38,861 nt of DNA from Candidatus Gastranaerophilales bacterium (GTDB lineage: Bacteria > Cyanobacteriota > Vampirovibrionia > Gastranaerophilales > Gastranaerophilaceae). Shown here in pieces: positions 17,362 through 24,798 of the stretch. The position numbers and the translations under genes were made by a program. The notes under the pieces are model-generated. The model ran no database searches, was not told the DNA's origin, and saw only the letters and a program-made list of their open reading frames with translations. The stretch is from contig CALVAR010000022.1 of NCBI GenBank assembly GCA_944325575.1, positions 1 through 38,861 on the forward strand. The letters run 5' to 3'. Position 1 is the stretch's first letter; every line of letters starts with the position of its first letter.

Positions 17362-17760
17362 ATGTTAGTAGGTTTTTCTACAATCAGACCAATGAGTCAG
17401 GAAACAATTTCAAAAGCGTCAGCTTATTCAGTAAACGGCCAGACGGCAGCACAACCTGCGGCCGCTAATCCAATGGTAGGGCCGGCAGGAACTTATCAGC
17501 CCAAGAAAAAGAGCCACTGGTTTGCAAAAACCGTTGTTACATTGGCTGTTCTTGCAGCAGCAGTAGGTCTTGGCAGAAAATATTTGCCAAATACATTTAA
17601 TCCTGATGCCGTATTAAAAGAAGGTGCAAAATGGTATGAAAAAGGATTGCATTATGCTACAAAATATATAGGAAAAGCCGGTGAGTATGTAAACACCTAT
17701 GCATCTAAAGCATGGAACTGGGCAACTAATTTATTTAAAAAAAGTGAAAAAGCTGCATAA
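17362..17760 (+). CDS. Small single-pass membrane protein
   Basis: A 132-residue protein starting MLVGFSTIRPMSQETISKAS. The frame is open from GTG 17353, but that GTG is part of the ribosome site CAGGAG (17348-17353), eight bases ahead of ATG 17362, which settles the start. The N-terminal 45 residues are Ala/Pro/Gln-rich and probably disordered. A basic segment (PKKKSHWFAK) leads into one transmembrane helix (about TVVTLAVLAAAVGLG), followed by an amphipathic aromatic tail (WYEKGLHYATKYIGKAGEYV). No family is recognised. It is a monocistronic gene with its own promoter and a strong terminator, which suggests good expression. Confidence 0.75.
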   Translation: MLVGFSTIRPMSQETISKASAYSVNGQTAAQPAAANPMVGPAGTYQPKKKSHWFAKTVVTLAVLAAAVGLGRKYLPNTFNPDAVLKEGAKWYEKGLHYATKYIGKAGEYVNTYASKAWNWATNLFKKSEKAA

Positions 17761-17780
17761 TTAAGTAAAAAATACACATA

Positions 17781-17820
17781 AAAACCGCCTTTGACTATAT
17801 AAAGCTTAAAGGCGGTTTTT
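17781..17820. terminator. Bidirectional terminator
   Basis: AAAACCGCCTTT (17781-17792) pairs with AAAGGCGGTTTT (17808-17819), with A and T tracts on both sides. It ends the small membrane gene on the plus strand and the EamA transporter on the minus strand. Confidence 0.85.
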
Positions 17821-18704
17821 TATTTATGCATACGTTTCCTTGTAATAATTAAAAATACACCAAAGAGAATTAACGCAACACCTATGCATATTCGCAAGGT
17901 AAGCTGTTCATGGAAAAATACGACTCCCAAAAATATTGCGGTTAAAGGCTCCAATGCACCAAGAATGGCAGTTGTTGTTGAGCCAATTAATTTTATAGAT
18001 ATTGTAATCGTCTCCAGCGAGATAATAGTAGGGAATAATGCCAGAGCCACCGTGCACAGCCAGAGCATAGGAGAATCTATAATTTGGAGCTGGGTACAGA
18101 ATTTGAGATTGTAAATGTAGACCAATAATCCGAACAGCATCACATAAAAACTGAGTTTATCCGTTTTTATATGGCTCACTGTTTTTATATTTTTAACACC
18201 GACTATGTAAAGTGCATAGAGCAACGCAGAGAGTAAAACAACAGAAACACCGTGAATATTAAGAGTCATGCCGGTTTTCCCCTTATATAAAAGACCTATA
18301 CCCATAGATGTTAATAATATGGAAAATATAACGGTTTTTGTTATTTTTTCTTTGAAAAACAAAGTCATAATTATAGCAACAAGAAGCGGGTAAATAAAAA
18401 GTATGGTACAGGCAATACCTGCTTCTATATATTTAAATGCTTCAAAAAGCGTTAATGAAGAAAGCGAGAAAAACAAACCGAGAAAAAACAAAGGCACGAA
18501 CTCTTTAAAAGTAATTTTTAAAGAAACCTTTTTAACAAATTTAAGCCAGATACCATATATAATTACGGCAAAAGCATATCTGTAAAACAACACCGAATTT
18601 ACCCCTATCCCTCCCGCATACAGAGGAAGTGCAAATAGCGGGTTTGTACCGTAACTTGCCGCTGCTATGGCTCCGTTTATGAATCCTATTGTTTGTCTTT
18701 TCAT
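17820..18704 (-). CDS. EamA-family (DMT) transporter
   Basis: A 294-residue inner-membrane protein with ten predicted hydrophobic helices in two repeated halves of five, the layout of EamA/RhaT drug-metabolite transporters. Recognisable stretches are FINGAIAAASYGTNPLFALP at the start, GIACTILFIYPLLVAIIMTL at the end of repeat one, and ILGALEPLTAIFLGVVFFHE in repeat two, where the LEP-T motif is characteristic. It is most likely an exporter or importer of small metabolites; the substrate cannot be predicted. It is a single gene between the terminator at 17781 and the divergent spermidine synthase. No clear ribosome site is visible. Confidence 0.9.
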   Translation of the reverse strand: MKRQTIGFINGAIAAASYGTNPLFALPLYAGGIGVNSVLFYRYAFAVIIYGIWLKFVKKVSLKITFKEFVPLFFLGLFFSLSSLTLFEAFKYIEAGIACTILFIYPLLVAIIMTLFFKEKITKTVIFSILLTSMGIGLLYKGKTGMTLNIHGVSVVLLSALLYALYIVGVKNIKTVSHIKTDKLSFYVMLFGLLVYIYNLKFCTQLQIIDSPMLWLCTVALALFPTIISLETITISIKLIGSTTTAILGALEPLTAIFLGVVFFHEQLTLRICIGVALILFGVFLIITRKRMHK

Positions 18705-18793
18705 AAGTTTATGTGTATCAACCTAAAATTATAATTTTATTATTACACAAGTTATTTGTAAAAAACGAATGTATTATATACCGCATTTTTACA

Positions 18794-18802
18794 TGATATA
18801 AT
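18794..18802 (+). promoter_or_regulatory. Extended -10 promoter of speE
   Basis: TGATATAAT, an extended -10, lies 36 bases before ATG 18839. The -35 position holds only a weak match. AAGGAAA precedes the start as ribosome site. Confidence 0.5.
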
Positions 18803-18838
18803 TGATACACTGAATAGTTTTTATAAGGAAATTGTACT

Positions 18839-19678
18839 ATGTTGGATATGAAATACTGTGAACTCAGCAAAGACGGATTCGGCTGCTGCATGACAGTCAA
18901 AGAAACTTTATTTAGCAGTCAATCAGAATATCAAAAAGTTGATATTTTTGACACCGAATCTATGGGTAGAGTTTTGACCCTTGACGGATTAATGATGACC
19001 ACAGAACGTGATGAGTTTTATTACCATGAGATGATATCCCATATACCTATGATAAATCACAAGAATCCTGAAAGCATTCTTGTAATAGGCGGCGGAGACG
19101 GCGGTACAATAAGAGAAGTTTTAAAACATGAAACCGTAAAAAAAGTCGTTCTCTGTGAGATTGACGGAATGGTTGTAGACGCCTGCAAAAAATACCTTCC
19201 GACTATCGGCTGTGAGCTTGATAATCCTAAAGTAGAAGTAAGAATTGAAGATGCAATTGAATTTATTAAAGATAAAAAAGCACAGTATGATGTTATACTG
19301 ATAGATTCAACAGATCCTATGGGTCCGGGAGAAGGCCTGTTTACGGAAGAATTCTATACAAACGTAAAAGAAGCCCTTAAAGAAGGCGGTATTATGTCAG
19401 CACAGTCTGAGTCTCCTTTTATAAATCAAGAAGAGATGAAGAAAATGTATCCTCTCTTAAGAAAAGTATTCCCTATTGTTGATACATATACTGGTCCTAT
19501 TCCTTCATATCCGGGCGGATACTGGAGCTGGTGTTTCTGCTCTGAGACAGTTAAGCCTCTTTCATATATTGATGAAGCGAGAGCTGAAAAAATTTCAAAA
19601 CAATGCAAAATTTATAACAAAGAATACCATATGGCACGTTTTGCACTGCCGAATTTTGTGAAAGAATTAACTAAATAA
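18839..19678 (+). CDS. speE: Spermidine synthase
   Basis: A 279-residue cytosolic aminopropyltransferase that moves the aminopropyl group of decarboxylated S-adenosylmethionine to putrescine. Family motifs are clear: LTLDGLMMTTERDEFYYHEM (putrescine side), VIGGGDGGTIREVLKH with GGGDGG at 84-89, acidic D109 in CEID for the cofactor ribose, IDSTDPMGPGEGLF with D156 and D159 in the catalytic loop, and PSYPGGYWSW near the C-terminus. The length is typical. No speD or speA/speC is adjacent in the window. It is a single gene, convergent with the VWA gene 16 bases away. Confidence 0.95.
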   Translation: MLDMKYCELSKDGFGCCMTVKETLFSSQSEYQKVDIFDTESMGRVLTLDGLMMTTERDEFYYHEMISHIPMINHKNPESILVIGGGDGGTIREVLKHETVKKVVLCEIDGMVVDACKKYLPTIGCELDNPKVEVRIEDAIEFIKDKKAQYDVILIDSTDPMGPGEGLFTEEFYTNVKEALKEGGIMSAQSESPFINQEEMKKMYPLLRKVFPIVDTYTGPIPSYPGGYWSWCFCSETVKPLSYIDEARAEKISKQCKIYNKEYHMARFALPNFVKELTK

Positions 19679-19694
19679 AAACTTGTTAAATAAA

Positions 19695-20423
19695 TTAATG
19701 TGAAATAATTACGCCCTGCACTTCTTTTTGAACATTCAAAGAGTTTTGCAGGCTTTGCATTAGCTCGGCAGCTGTATTGGCGGAATAAAATTTTCCGCTT
19801 GTCACAAGAGCAGTACACTTCAGCTGGTTATTAGCCTCTTGATCATAGATATTAAATGCAATAACATCTATAAAAATATCCTGACGGGTTTTTGTAAGCT
19901 CCATTACATAATCACACGGGCTTTCATCACAATTTTCTCCACCGTCTGTCAGTAGTATAATTCTTTTTTTGCCTGACACTCCGGCAAAATCCGAATTTAC
20001 TGCCTGTTTTAATGAATAGGTAATAGGAGTCCAGCCGGTCGGACGCAAAGAAAACAATGCGCTTTGAATTTGTGGGGCGCTTCCCTTTATCATAGGAACA
20101 ATCAAGCTGCTTGCTTTACAGGCCATCCCGGGCATAAAATAACCACCCTTATGCCCGTACACTCTCAAACCAACCCTTTTATCCTGCGGAACCTGCGGGA
20201 GTAATTCCTGCATTGTGTCTAAGACCATATTTATTTTTTTTGTACCGTGCAATTTTTCTGTCATACTGTTTGAAAAATCCACAATAAAAAGTATAAACTC
20301 TTCATCATTTTCTTTTGCAGCAGAACCCTTTTGTATCAAGGCTTTTGAAGAAAGGGTATTTACAAATAGCATAAAAAATACTATAAATATAATAAATATA
20401 AGTTTTCTGGAAAAAATATTCAT
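19695..20423 (-). CDS. Exported or membrane-anchored VWA-domain protein
   Basis: A 242-residue protein if it starts at ATG 20423. A hydrophobic N-terminal segment (KLIFIIFIVFFMLFVNTLSS, about 7-26) acts as signal or anchor. The VWA domain has a complete MIDAS: DFSNS (DxSxS), GWTPITYSL (the Thr), and LTDGGENCDESPCD (the third Asp). Proteins of this kind bind ligands or assemble complexes through a metal ion. The frame is open to 20594, but that extension would run across the start of the divergent nitroreductase gene and I reject it. The two start codons are only 19 bases apart, so each promoter must overlap the other gene's coding sequence. Confidence 0.85.
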   Translation of the reverse strand: MNIFSRKLIFIIFIVFFMLFVNTLSSKALIQKGSAAKENDEEFILFIVDFSNSMTEKLHGTKKINMVLDTMQELLPQVPQDKRVGLRVYGHKGGYFMPGMACKASSLIVPMIKGSAPQIQSALFSLRPTGWTPITYSLKQAVNSDFAGVSGKKRIILLTDGGENCDESPCDYVMELTKTRQDIFIDVIAFNIYDQEANNQLKCTALVTSGKFYSANTAAELMQSLQNSLNVQKEVQGVIISH

Positions 20424-20430
20424 AATATTT

Positions 20431-20435
20431 AGGAG
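20431..20435 (+). promoter_or_regulatory. Ribosome site fixing the nitroreductase start
   Basis: AGGAG lies 7 bases before ATG 20443. It decides against the longer frame open from 20215, which would overlap the divergent VWA gene. Confidence 0.8.
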
Positions 20436-20442
20436 TCCGTAT

Positions 20443-21102
20443 ATGTCGGATAAATTTTTTGATACACCAAAGCGTGAGTTTTTTGATGTACTTAATACAC
20501 GTAAAACTATCAGAAAATATACAAATAAAATACCCCCCATTGAGGCAATAAAAATTATAGCCGATGCGGGCAGACAGGCTCCCAGTGCAACCAATACGCA
20601 AAATTGGGAGTTTATTGCAATTTATGATGATAAAATGAAAGCAAAAATGGCGCAATGTGTCGAAAATAAATATGATGAACTGCAGGCACGAGTCGAAAAC
20701 GAAATAGACAAAGCCAAGTTAAACGGATATAAATACTACTCAATGTTTTTTACAAAAGCACCCGTTGTTTTTGCCATTGTAGAGCAAAAACGTGTATCTA
20801 CAATGCTTACTATACTGGAAAATAACGGCATGACAAAAGAAGAGCTCAACTGTTATGATAACAGGTCATCCATATTAAGTATGGGTGCAGCTATTGAAAA
20901 TATGTCTCTTGCTGCAAATGCGCTGGGACTTGCAACATGCTGGATGTGTGCCCCCCTTGTTGCATATAAAGAATTCAGTGAATTATTGAATATAGGCAAG
21001 GGAAACAAAGTTATATCTCTCTTAACAGTGGGGTATCCCGACGGCGACAATTTTTCACGCCCGCCCAAAAAATCACTAGAAGAAGTATTTCGAATAATCT
21101 AA
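20443..21102 (+). CDS. Nitroreductase-family flavoprotein
   Basis: A 219-residue FMN-dependent oxidoreductase. Family signatures are FFDVLNTRKTIRKYTNKIPP (FMN phosphate-binding Arg-rich start), AGRQAPSATNTQNWEFIAI (typical AP-A-NxQpw), SMGAAIENMSLAANALGLAT with the downstream CWMCAP, and LLTVGYPDGDNFSRPPKKSLEEVF at the end. The central insert with KVYE-like acidic helix (NKYDELQARVENEIDKAKL) is common in this subgroup. It probably reduces nitro groups, quinones or flavin-linked substrates with NAD(P)H; the native substrate is not readable. A terminator follows at 21131. Confidence 0.92.
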   Translation: MSDKFFDTPKREFFDVLNTRKTIRKYTNKIPPIEAIKIIADAGRQAPSATNTQNWEFIAIYDDKMKAKMAQCVENKYDELQARVENEIDKAKLNGYKYYSMFFTKAPVVFAIVEQKRVSTMLTILENNGMTKEELNCYDNRSSILSMGAAIENMSLAANALGLATCWMCAPLVAYKEFSELLNIGKGNKVISLLTVGYPDGDNFSRPPKKSLEEVFRII

Positions 21103-21130
21103 TATTTCATAAATTGTGTGTATTAATAAC

Positions 21131-21157
21131 AAAAAAGGGGACAAAAGTCCTCTTTTT
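21131..21157. terminator. Bidirectional terminator
   Basis: AAAAAGGGGAC, loop AAAA, GTCCTCTTTTT, flanked by A and T tracts. It ends the nitroreductase gene and can serve the 52-aa gene on the minus strand. Confidence 0.75.
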
Positions 21158-21195
21158 CCTTAACTGATGTTTCTGTAACAATTAATACCGACCAC

Positions 21196-21224
21196 AATTT
21201 GCGATGAGTTTATCATCGCAAATT
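21196..21224. repeat. Perfect 12-bp inverted repeat
   Basis: AATTTGCGATGA, loop GTTTA, TCATCGCAAATT. The hairpin lies just behind the stop of the 52-aa gene on the minus strand but lacks a good T-run, so it may be an RNA 3'-protecting hairpin or a protein-binding site rather than a simple terminator. Confidence 0.7.
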
Positions 21225-21246
21225 TGTTCTTCAGTTTTTGCAGTAA

Positions 21247-21405
21247 CTATACTAAACCCAACATTTTTTTATACCAGCTGAAAGTTTCAAGTTCCAGACC
21301 GTTAAATGTTGTTTTTAAGCATTGTCTTTTTAAGTAATTGTCAAATTCGTCATTGAATTTTGACTTAACTTCTTTTACTTCCTGTGATGCAGTTTTAGTA
21401 GACAT
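21247..21405 (-). CDS. Small hypothetical protein, 52 aa
   Basis: A short gene with a near-perfect ribosome site (AAAGGAGG, 6 bases before ATG 21405), a TATAAT box upstream at 21467-21472 and hairpins behind it. The product starts MSTKTASQEVKEVKSKFNDE, continues as a charged amphipathic helix (FDNYLKRQCLKTTFNGLELE) and ends FSWYKKMLGLV. It is soluble, with a hydrophobic/basic C-terminus; no family is recognised. The strong translation signals make it a convincing small gene despite its size. Confidence 0.75.
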   Translation of the reverse strand: MSTKTASQEVKEVKSKFNDEFDNYLKRQCLKTTFNGLELETFSWYKKMLGLV

Positions 21406-21466
21406 AGCGCCTCCTTTGAATAAGTTGTAAGAAATATATATAATATCAAACCTGACCTATGGGTTA

Positions 21467-21472
21467 ATTATA
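21467..21472 (-). promoter_or_regulatory. -10 box for the 52-aa gene
   Basis: TATAAT on the minus strand, preceded by TG in TGTGATATAAT, implies a leader of about 55 bases before the strong ribosome site. The rest of 21473-21600 holds no gene that I can see. Confidence 0.4.
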
Positions 21473-21600
21473 TCACATTTAGACCATGTTTGCTAGACCA
21501 ATTACTATAATTGTAAAACATGTAAAGGTAAATTTTTGCTAAAAATCAAGCCTATTTAAAGAAATATGTCTTTACAAAAAGTAACAAAATAGTGTAATGA

Positions 21601-22323
21601 CTACAATTGTTTTTTTGCAGTCCTTGCAATTTTGCCGGGAGGATGCAGTCTGTCTCCGGCCGGCAGGTCGCCGTATTTTTCCTTTATTCTGTTTATTAGA
21701 GCATTTTTAGAAGGATCCGTATCAAAAAACAATTTTGCATACAGACTTACTCCGTCATTTATAATTGGTTCATTGGAATCAGAAAAAATATCTCCGTACT
21801 TTTTAAGAAAAGCACGATGTGCGATTGCGTTCATCCCCAGAAAGTTTAACTCCTCCTGTATAGAACTGTTTCCGTCTTTATCTTTTGCATGCCCTGTTTC
21901 ATGCAGAATAGCTTCTGCTATAGCAAGCATAACAGCAAAATCAGTAGTGTTTTTATACCTTTTATTTATAGTGATAATATTTTTATAAAAATCATACTGG
22001 GCATGGACTCCTTCTTCTGCCGGAGTATCAAAAATGATTCTTATGTTTTCTTTTTCTATAAAATCTACCGCTTCTTTTCCTGAATGAAACGGGGCTTCTA
22101 TTCCCATTCTTTTCAAATAATATAAATCCTCCGGAGCAAACATAAGCCCTTTTAGTTCCGTTAAAGCTGTTGCTATTGCAGGATCATTAACCCATGGCAT
22201 TTCTTTCATAAAATCGATAGACTGTGCGCGTCTTTGTTCCACTGGGTCGGTAGTATGATTATTCCACCGGTATTTTGAAACACCGGATGCAATATAAGAA
22301 AATACAGGTGATATTGGAGTCAT
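21601..22323 (-). CDS. HExxH putative zinc metalloprotease, cytosolic
   Basis: A 240-residue protein with a zinc-protease motif HETGH (H141, E142, H145) preceded by the hydrophobic helix AVMLAIAEAIL. Glu157/Glu158 (SIQEELNFLGMNA) are candidates for the third metal ligand of a gluzincin. There is no signal peptide, so it acts inside the cell unless exported otherwise. No named family is recognised; the compact N-terminal part (PEDLYYLKRMGIEAPFHSGK) is not diagnostic. It lies 17 bases downstream of the four-domain GntR regulator in one operon. The arrangement recalls regulator-protease pairs such as ImmR/ImmA, which is inference only. Confidence 0.72.
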   Translation of the reverse strand: MTPISPVFSYIASGVSKYRWNNHTTDPVEQRRAQSIDFMKEMPWVNDPAIATALTELKGLMFAPEDLYYLKRMGIEAPFHSGKEAVDFIEKENIRIIFDTPAEEGVHAQYDFYKNIITINKRYKNTTDFAVMLAIAEAILHETGHAKDKDGNSSIQEELNFLGMNAIAHRAFLKKYGDIFSDSNEPIINDGVSLYAKLFFDTDPSKNALINRIKEKYGDLPAGDRLHPPGKIARTAKKQL

Positions 22324-22340
22324 TGTTTCCCGCTTCAGGA

Positions 22341-23537
22341 TTAGTTTTCGTAAGATACAGTATAATCAGGGCTTACAGCAAGCCATTGAAAAGTTTCCTG
22401 CTTTTCGTCTTCAGGTTGTTCAATTACAAAAGTACCGCCGTAACGTCCGCGGGAGAAATTGACATAGCCTTGTTTTGAAAGATTTTGCAGTGCTTTCCTG
22501 ATAGTATTTGAAGATACATCAAAATGTTTTGACAGGGCATCCATTGACGGAAGTTTGTCGCCTATGTCGAAATTATCTCTAATATATGATTTTATGAGAT
22601 TTTCTATTTTTTGATAGCTGTAGAATGCAGCATCCTCAGCTTTCGCAAAAATAGAAGTTTCATTCAACGGTTGCAATACATTTTCACCCGGAATTTTTGC
22701 AATGATTGTTCCGTAGCGGCCTCTTCTGGCAAGCAGACAACCCTCATCAACAAGATTTTTCATTGCATCATGCACTGTTTTAATACTTACTTTTAAAACT
22801 TCTGAAAGTTCTTGATGTGCCGGAAGTCTGTCACCTACTTTAAAATTATTTTTGATATATTCTTTAAGATCATTTTCCACTTTGCTTACAAGTGTATCCG
22901 CAGAAAGCTCTTCTGATGAAGAAAGAATTTTTTCCTCTTCACTCAGCTGAGGAACAACTTTTATTACCCAGTTAGATTCATTGGAACGGAATGCTTTTGT
23001 TTCGATTATTCCCTGAGAACACAAAAAGTCTAATGCCAGACGGGTAGTGTTTGTGGAATTACCGATTATAGAAGACAATGTACGAGCTGAAGGCAATGAA
23101 CTGCCTGCTTCAAGTTTGTTGTCGAGAATATATTTTTTTATCAAAGTGATGACTTTTTCTCTTTTAGAAGAAGCTTTTCTTATAATAGGATTTGAATTGT
23201 TAGCATCACGCAGAATGGTACCGATTCTTTGTTTAGATTCCAAATATCCGGCGTCTTCTACAAAACGGATAGCATTCTGTACCGTTCCGACACTTACGCC
23301 AAGATAGTATGCAAGGTCGGATTTTTTAGGCAAAAGAGTGTTTTCTTTTAGCATACCTTTTTTGAATCCTGCTGTTATCCAATCTGTAAGCCATTTTTTT
23401 ATAACAGAATCTTTTGATTCAAAAGAGTTTTTAAAATTAGGAATTTCTTTTGGCAGCTGAGAAATTTCAATTCTTTTTAATCCCGATTTTTCAATTTTTT
23501 CATAATTTGATGTTTCTGATGCAGTTTTCTTTTGCAT
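22341..23537 (-). CDS. Regulator with four tandem GntR-type winged-helix domains
   Basis: A 398-residue protein made almost wholly of GntR-like winged helices, at about residues 44-110, 126-193, 216-281 and 308-373. Each has the same plan: an entry helix (for example LIKSYIRDNFDIGDKLPS), a recognition helix (VSVGTVQNAI, NSTNTTRLALDFL, VSIKTVHDAMKNL, VSSNTIRKALQNL) and a wing ending in RGRYGT-like sequence, weakest in repeat two. No FadR-, HutC- or aminotransferase-type effector domain is attached; normal GntR proteins have one DNA-binding domain plus such a domain. GGAGG and a TATAAT box lie upstream. The adjoining divergent region holds palindromes of the GntR operator style. Confidence 0.82.
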   Translation of the reverse strand: MQKKTASETSNYEKIEKSGLKRIEISQLPKEIPNFKNSFESKDSVIKKWLTDWITAGFKKGMLKENTLLPKKSDLAYYLGVSVGTVQNAIRFVEDAGYLESKQRIGTILRDANNSNPIIRKASSKREKVITLIKKYILDNKLEAGSSLPSARTLSSIIGNSTNTTRLALDFLCSQGIIETKAFRSNESNWVIKVVPQLSEEEKILSSSEELSADTLVSKVENDLKEYIKNNFKVGDRLPAHQELSEVLKVSIKTVHDAMKNLVDEGCLLARRGRYGTIIAKIPGENVLQPLNETSIFAKAEDAAFYSYQKIENLIKSYIRDNFDIGDKLPSMDALSKHFDVSSNTIRKALQNLSKQGYVNFSRGRYGGTFVIEQPEDEKQETFQWLAVSPDYTVSYEN

Positions 23538-23568
23538 TTATAATTATGCCTCCACAAATAGTCATCTT

Positions 23569-23574
23569 ATTATA
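23569..23574 (-). promoter_or_regulatory. -10 box of the four-domain GntR gene
   Basis: TATAAT on the minus strand with ATGTTG 17 bases upstream as a weak -35; GGAGG follows before ATG 23537. Confidence 0.45.
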
Positions 23575-23609
23575 CCATAAATATAAATAAACAACATATA
23601 TTTTTTTGC

Positions 23610-23671
23610 TATAATATAAAAATTTTTACACAATATTGTTAACAAAAGTTTATACGCATAATTGTTTACAA
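23610..23671. promoter_or_regulatory. Divergent control region with two TTGTTxACAA palindromes
   Basis: The perfect palindrome TTGTTAACAA (23636-23645) and the near-copy TTGTTTACAA (23662-23671) are 26 bases apart. A plus-strand TGCTATAAT box lies at 23607-23615. The GT..AC core is the shape of known GntR-family operators. The spacing of about two and a half helical turns could suit a protein with several DNA-binding domains. Both flanking genes could be controlled from here. Confidence 0.45.
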
Positions 23672-23699
23672 AGTTTATATTTAAACAAAATTGTAGTAA

Positions 23700-23705
23700 T
23701 ATAAT
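23700..23705 (+). promoter_or_regulatory. -10 box placed for a leaderless TPR mRNA
   Basis: TATAAT ends 7 bases before ATG 23713 and no Shine-Dalgarno sequence is present, so a transcript starting here would begin at the start codon. Confidence 0.4.
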
Positions 23706-23712
23706 AAGTATT

Positions 23713-24798
23713 ATGGAAATTAGCAACAATAACGAAAAAGAATTAAAAGAACAGTTAATAGAAAAAATAGCCAAAGATCCGTCAAACGAGGATAATTACA
23801 TAGAGCTGAGCAAAATTTATCTGGGAGAACAAAATTTTGAAGAGGCTTTGGGTGTTTACGAAGCCCTTTTGAAAATAAATCCTTTTAACTCTCAGGCACT
23901 GATTAATGCAGGCAGTTTATATTTTTATTTTAAAAATATAAATAAGTCTATTGACTATTACACAAGAGCTACGGAGCTGGAGTCCAAAAGTTTTTCCGTA
24001 TATATGAATCTCGGAAATGCTTATGCCGAACTGAATGACTTCGACAAAGCAATGAAGAATTATACAAAAGCTCTTGAGCTGGAAAATAACAGTGCTGCTT
24101 TATTTAATGCTATAGGCCTTTTATATCAGGACAACAAAGACTATTTAAGCGCAATAGTAAATTATGACAGAGCTATAGCAATAGAGCCGGAAGAGCCTGA
24201 GAACTATATAAATAAAGCCAGTGCACAAATGTCTATGCATATGTACAGAGAAGCAATCAAAACACTTAAAAATGCACTTTCTCTTGATAAAACAAATCTG
24301 AAAGCATTAATCTGCACTGCAAACTGCTATGCGTCAATAAGAGACTTTGATAATGCAGAAAAGTTTTTCCAAAAATGCTACAAAATAGATGATAAATTCT
24401 ATCAGATATATGTCTGCCATGCCATTGCTTTTTCTGATGCCGGCAGAATCGATATGGCAATAGATAAATACAAAGAGGCTATAACAATAGCTCCCAATAT
24501 GCCGAATGCATACATATTGCTGGGTAATATATATGTAGACAGACACAAATATTTGGAAGCGCTTGATTGTTATAAAAAAGCATCAGAAATACAACCGCAA
24601 GATGCAAAAACTTATACCTTTATAGGTAATACCTATTTTATGCTTAACGATCTGGAAAACGCAATTTATACTTATAGAACAGCTCTTCAACAAAAGCCGG
24701 ATTCTATGGAAAACAAACTTGTTTATATTGAAATACTTAGGGAATATATAGACAGAAAAGAAAATAAATCTTCGGGAGAAAAAAGTGCCGTATTATAG
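23713..24798 (+). CDS. TPR repeat protein
   Basis: A 361-residue protein starting MEISNNNEKELKEQ. A longer frame from 23662 exists, but its extra residues fall in promoter DNA. About nine tetratricopeptide repeats fill the protein, with the usual 34-residue spacing and G/A-Y-A signatures: YMNLGNAYAELNDFDKAMKN, FNAIGLLYQDNKDYLSAIVN, YILLGNIYVDRHKYLEALDC, YTFIGNTYFMLNDLENAIYT. No signal peptide, enzyme domain or membrane helix is seen, so it acts as a cytosolic scaffold or adaptor. It overlaps the next gene (Tic20-like) by 14 bases and is presumably cotranslated with it. Confidence 0.85.
   Translation: MEISNNNEKELKEQLIEKIAKDPSNEDNYIELSKIYLGEQNFEEALGVYEALLKINPFNSQALINAGSLYFYFKNINKSIDYYTRATELESKSFSVYMNLGNAYAELNDFDKAMKNYTKALELENNSAALFNAIGLLYQDNKDYLSAIVNYDRAIAIEPEEPENYINKASAQMSMHMYREAIKTLKNALSLDKTNLKALICTANCYASIRDFDNAEKFFQKCYKIDDKFYQIYVCHAIAFSDAGRIDMAIDKYKEAITIAPNMPNAYILLGNIYVDRHKYLEALDCYKKASEIQPQDAKTYTFIGNTYFMLNDLENAIYTYRTALQQKPDSMENKLVYIEILREYIDRKENKSSGEKSAVL

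Noticed and set aside
20215-20442. Longer N-terminus for the nitroreductase
   Set aside because: AGGAG at 20431 and the family-typical start near FFDVLNTRKT place the start at 20443; the extension is antisense to the VWA gene.
20424-20594. Longer N-terminus for the VWA protein
   Set aside because: It would lie on top of the nitroreductase start, while the ATG at 20423 is followed directly by a normal signal/anchor helix.
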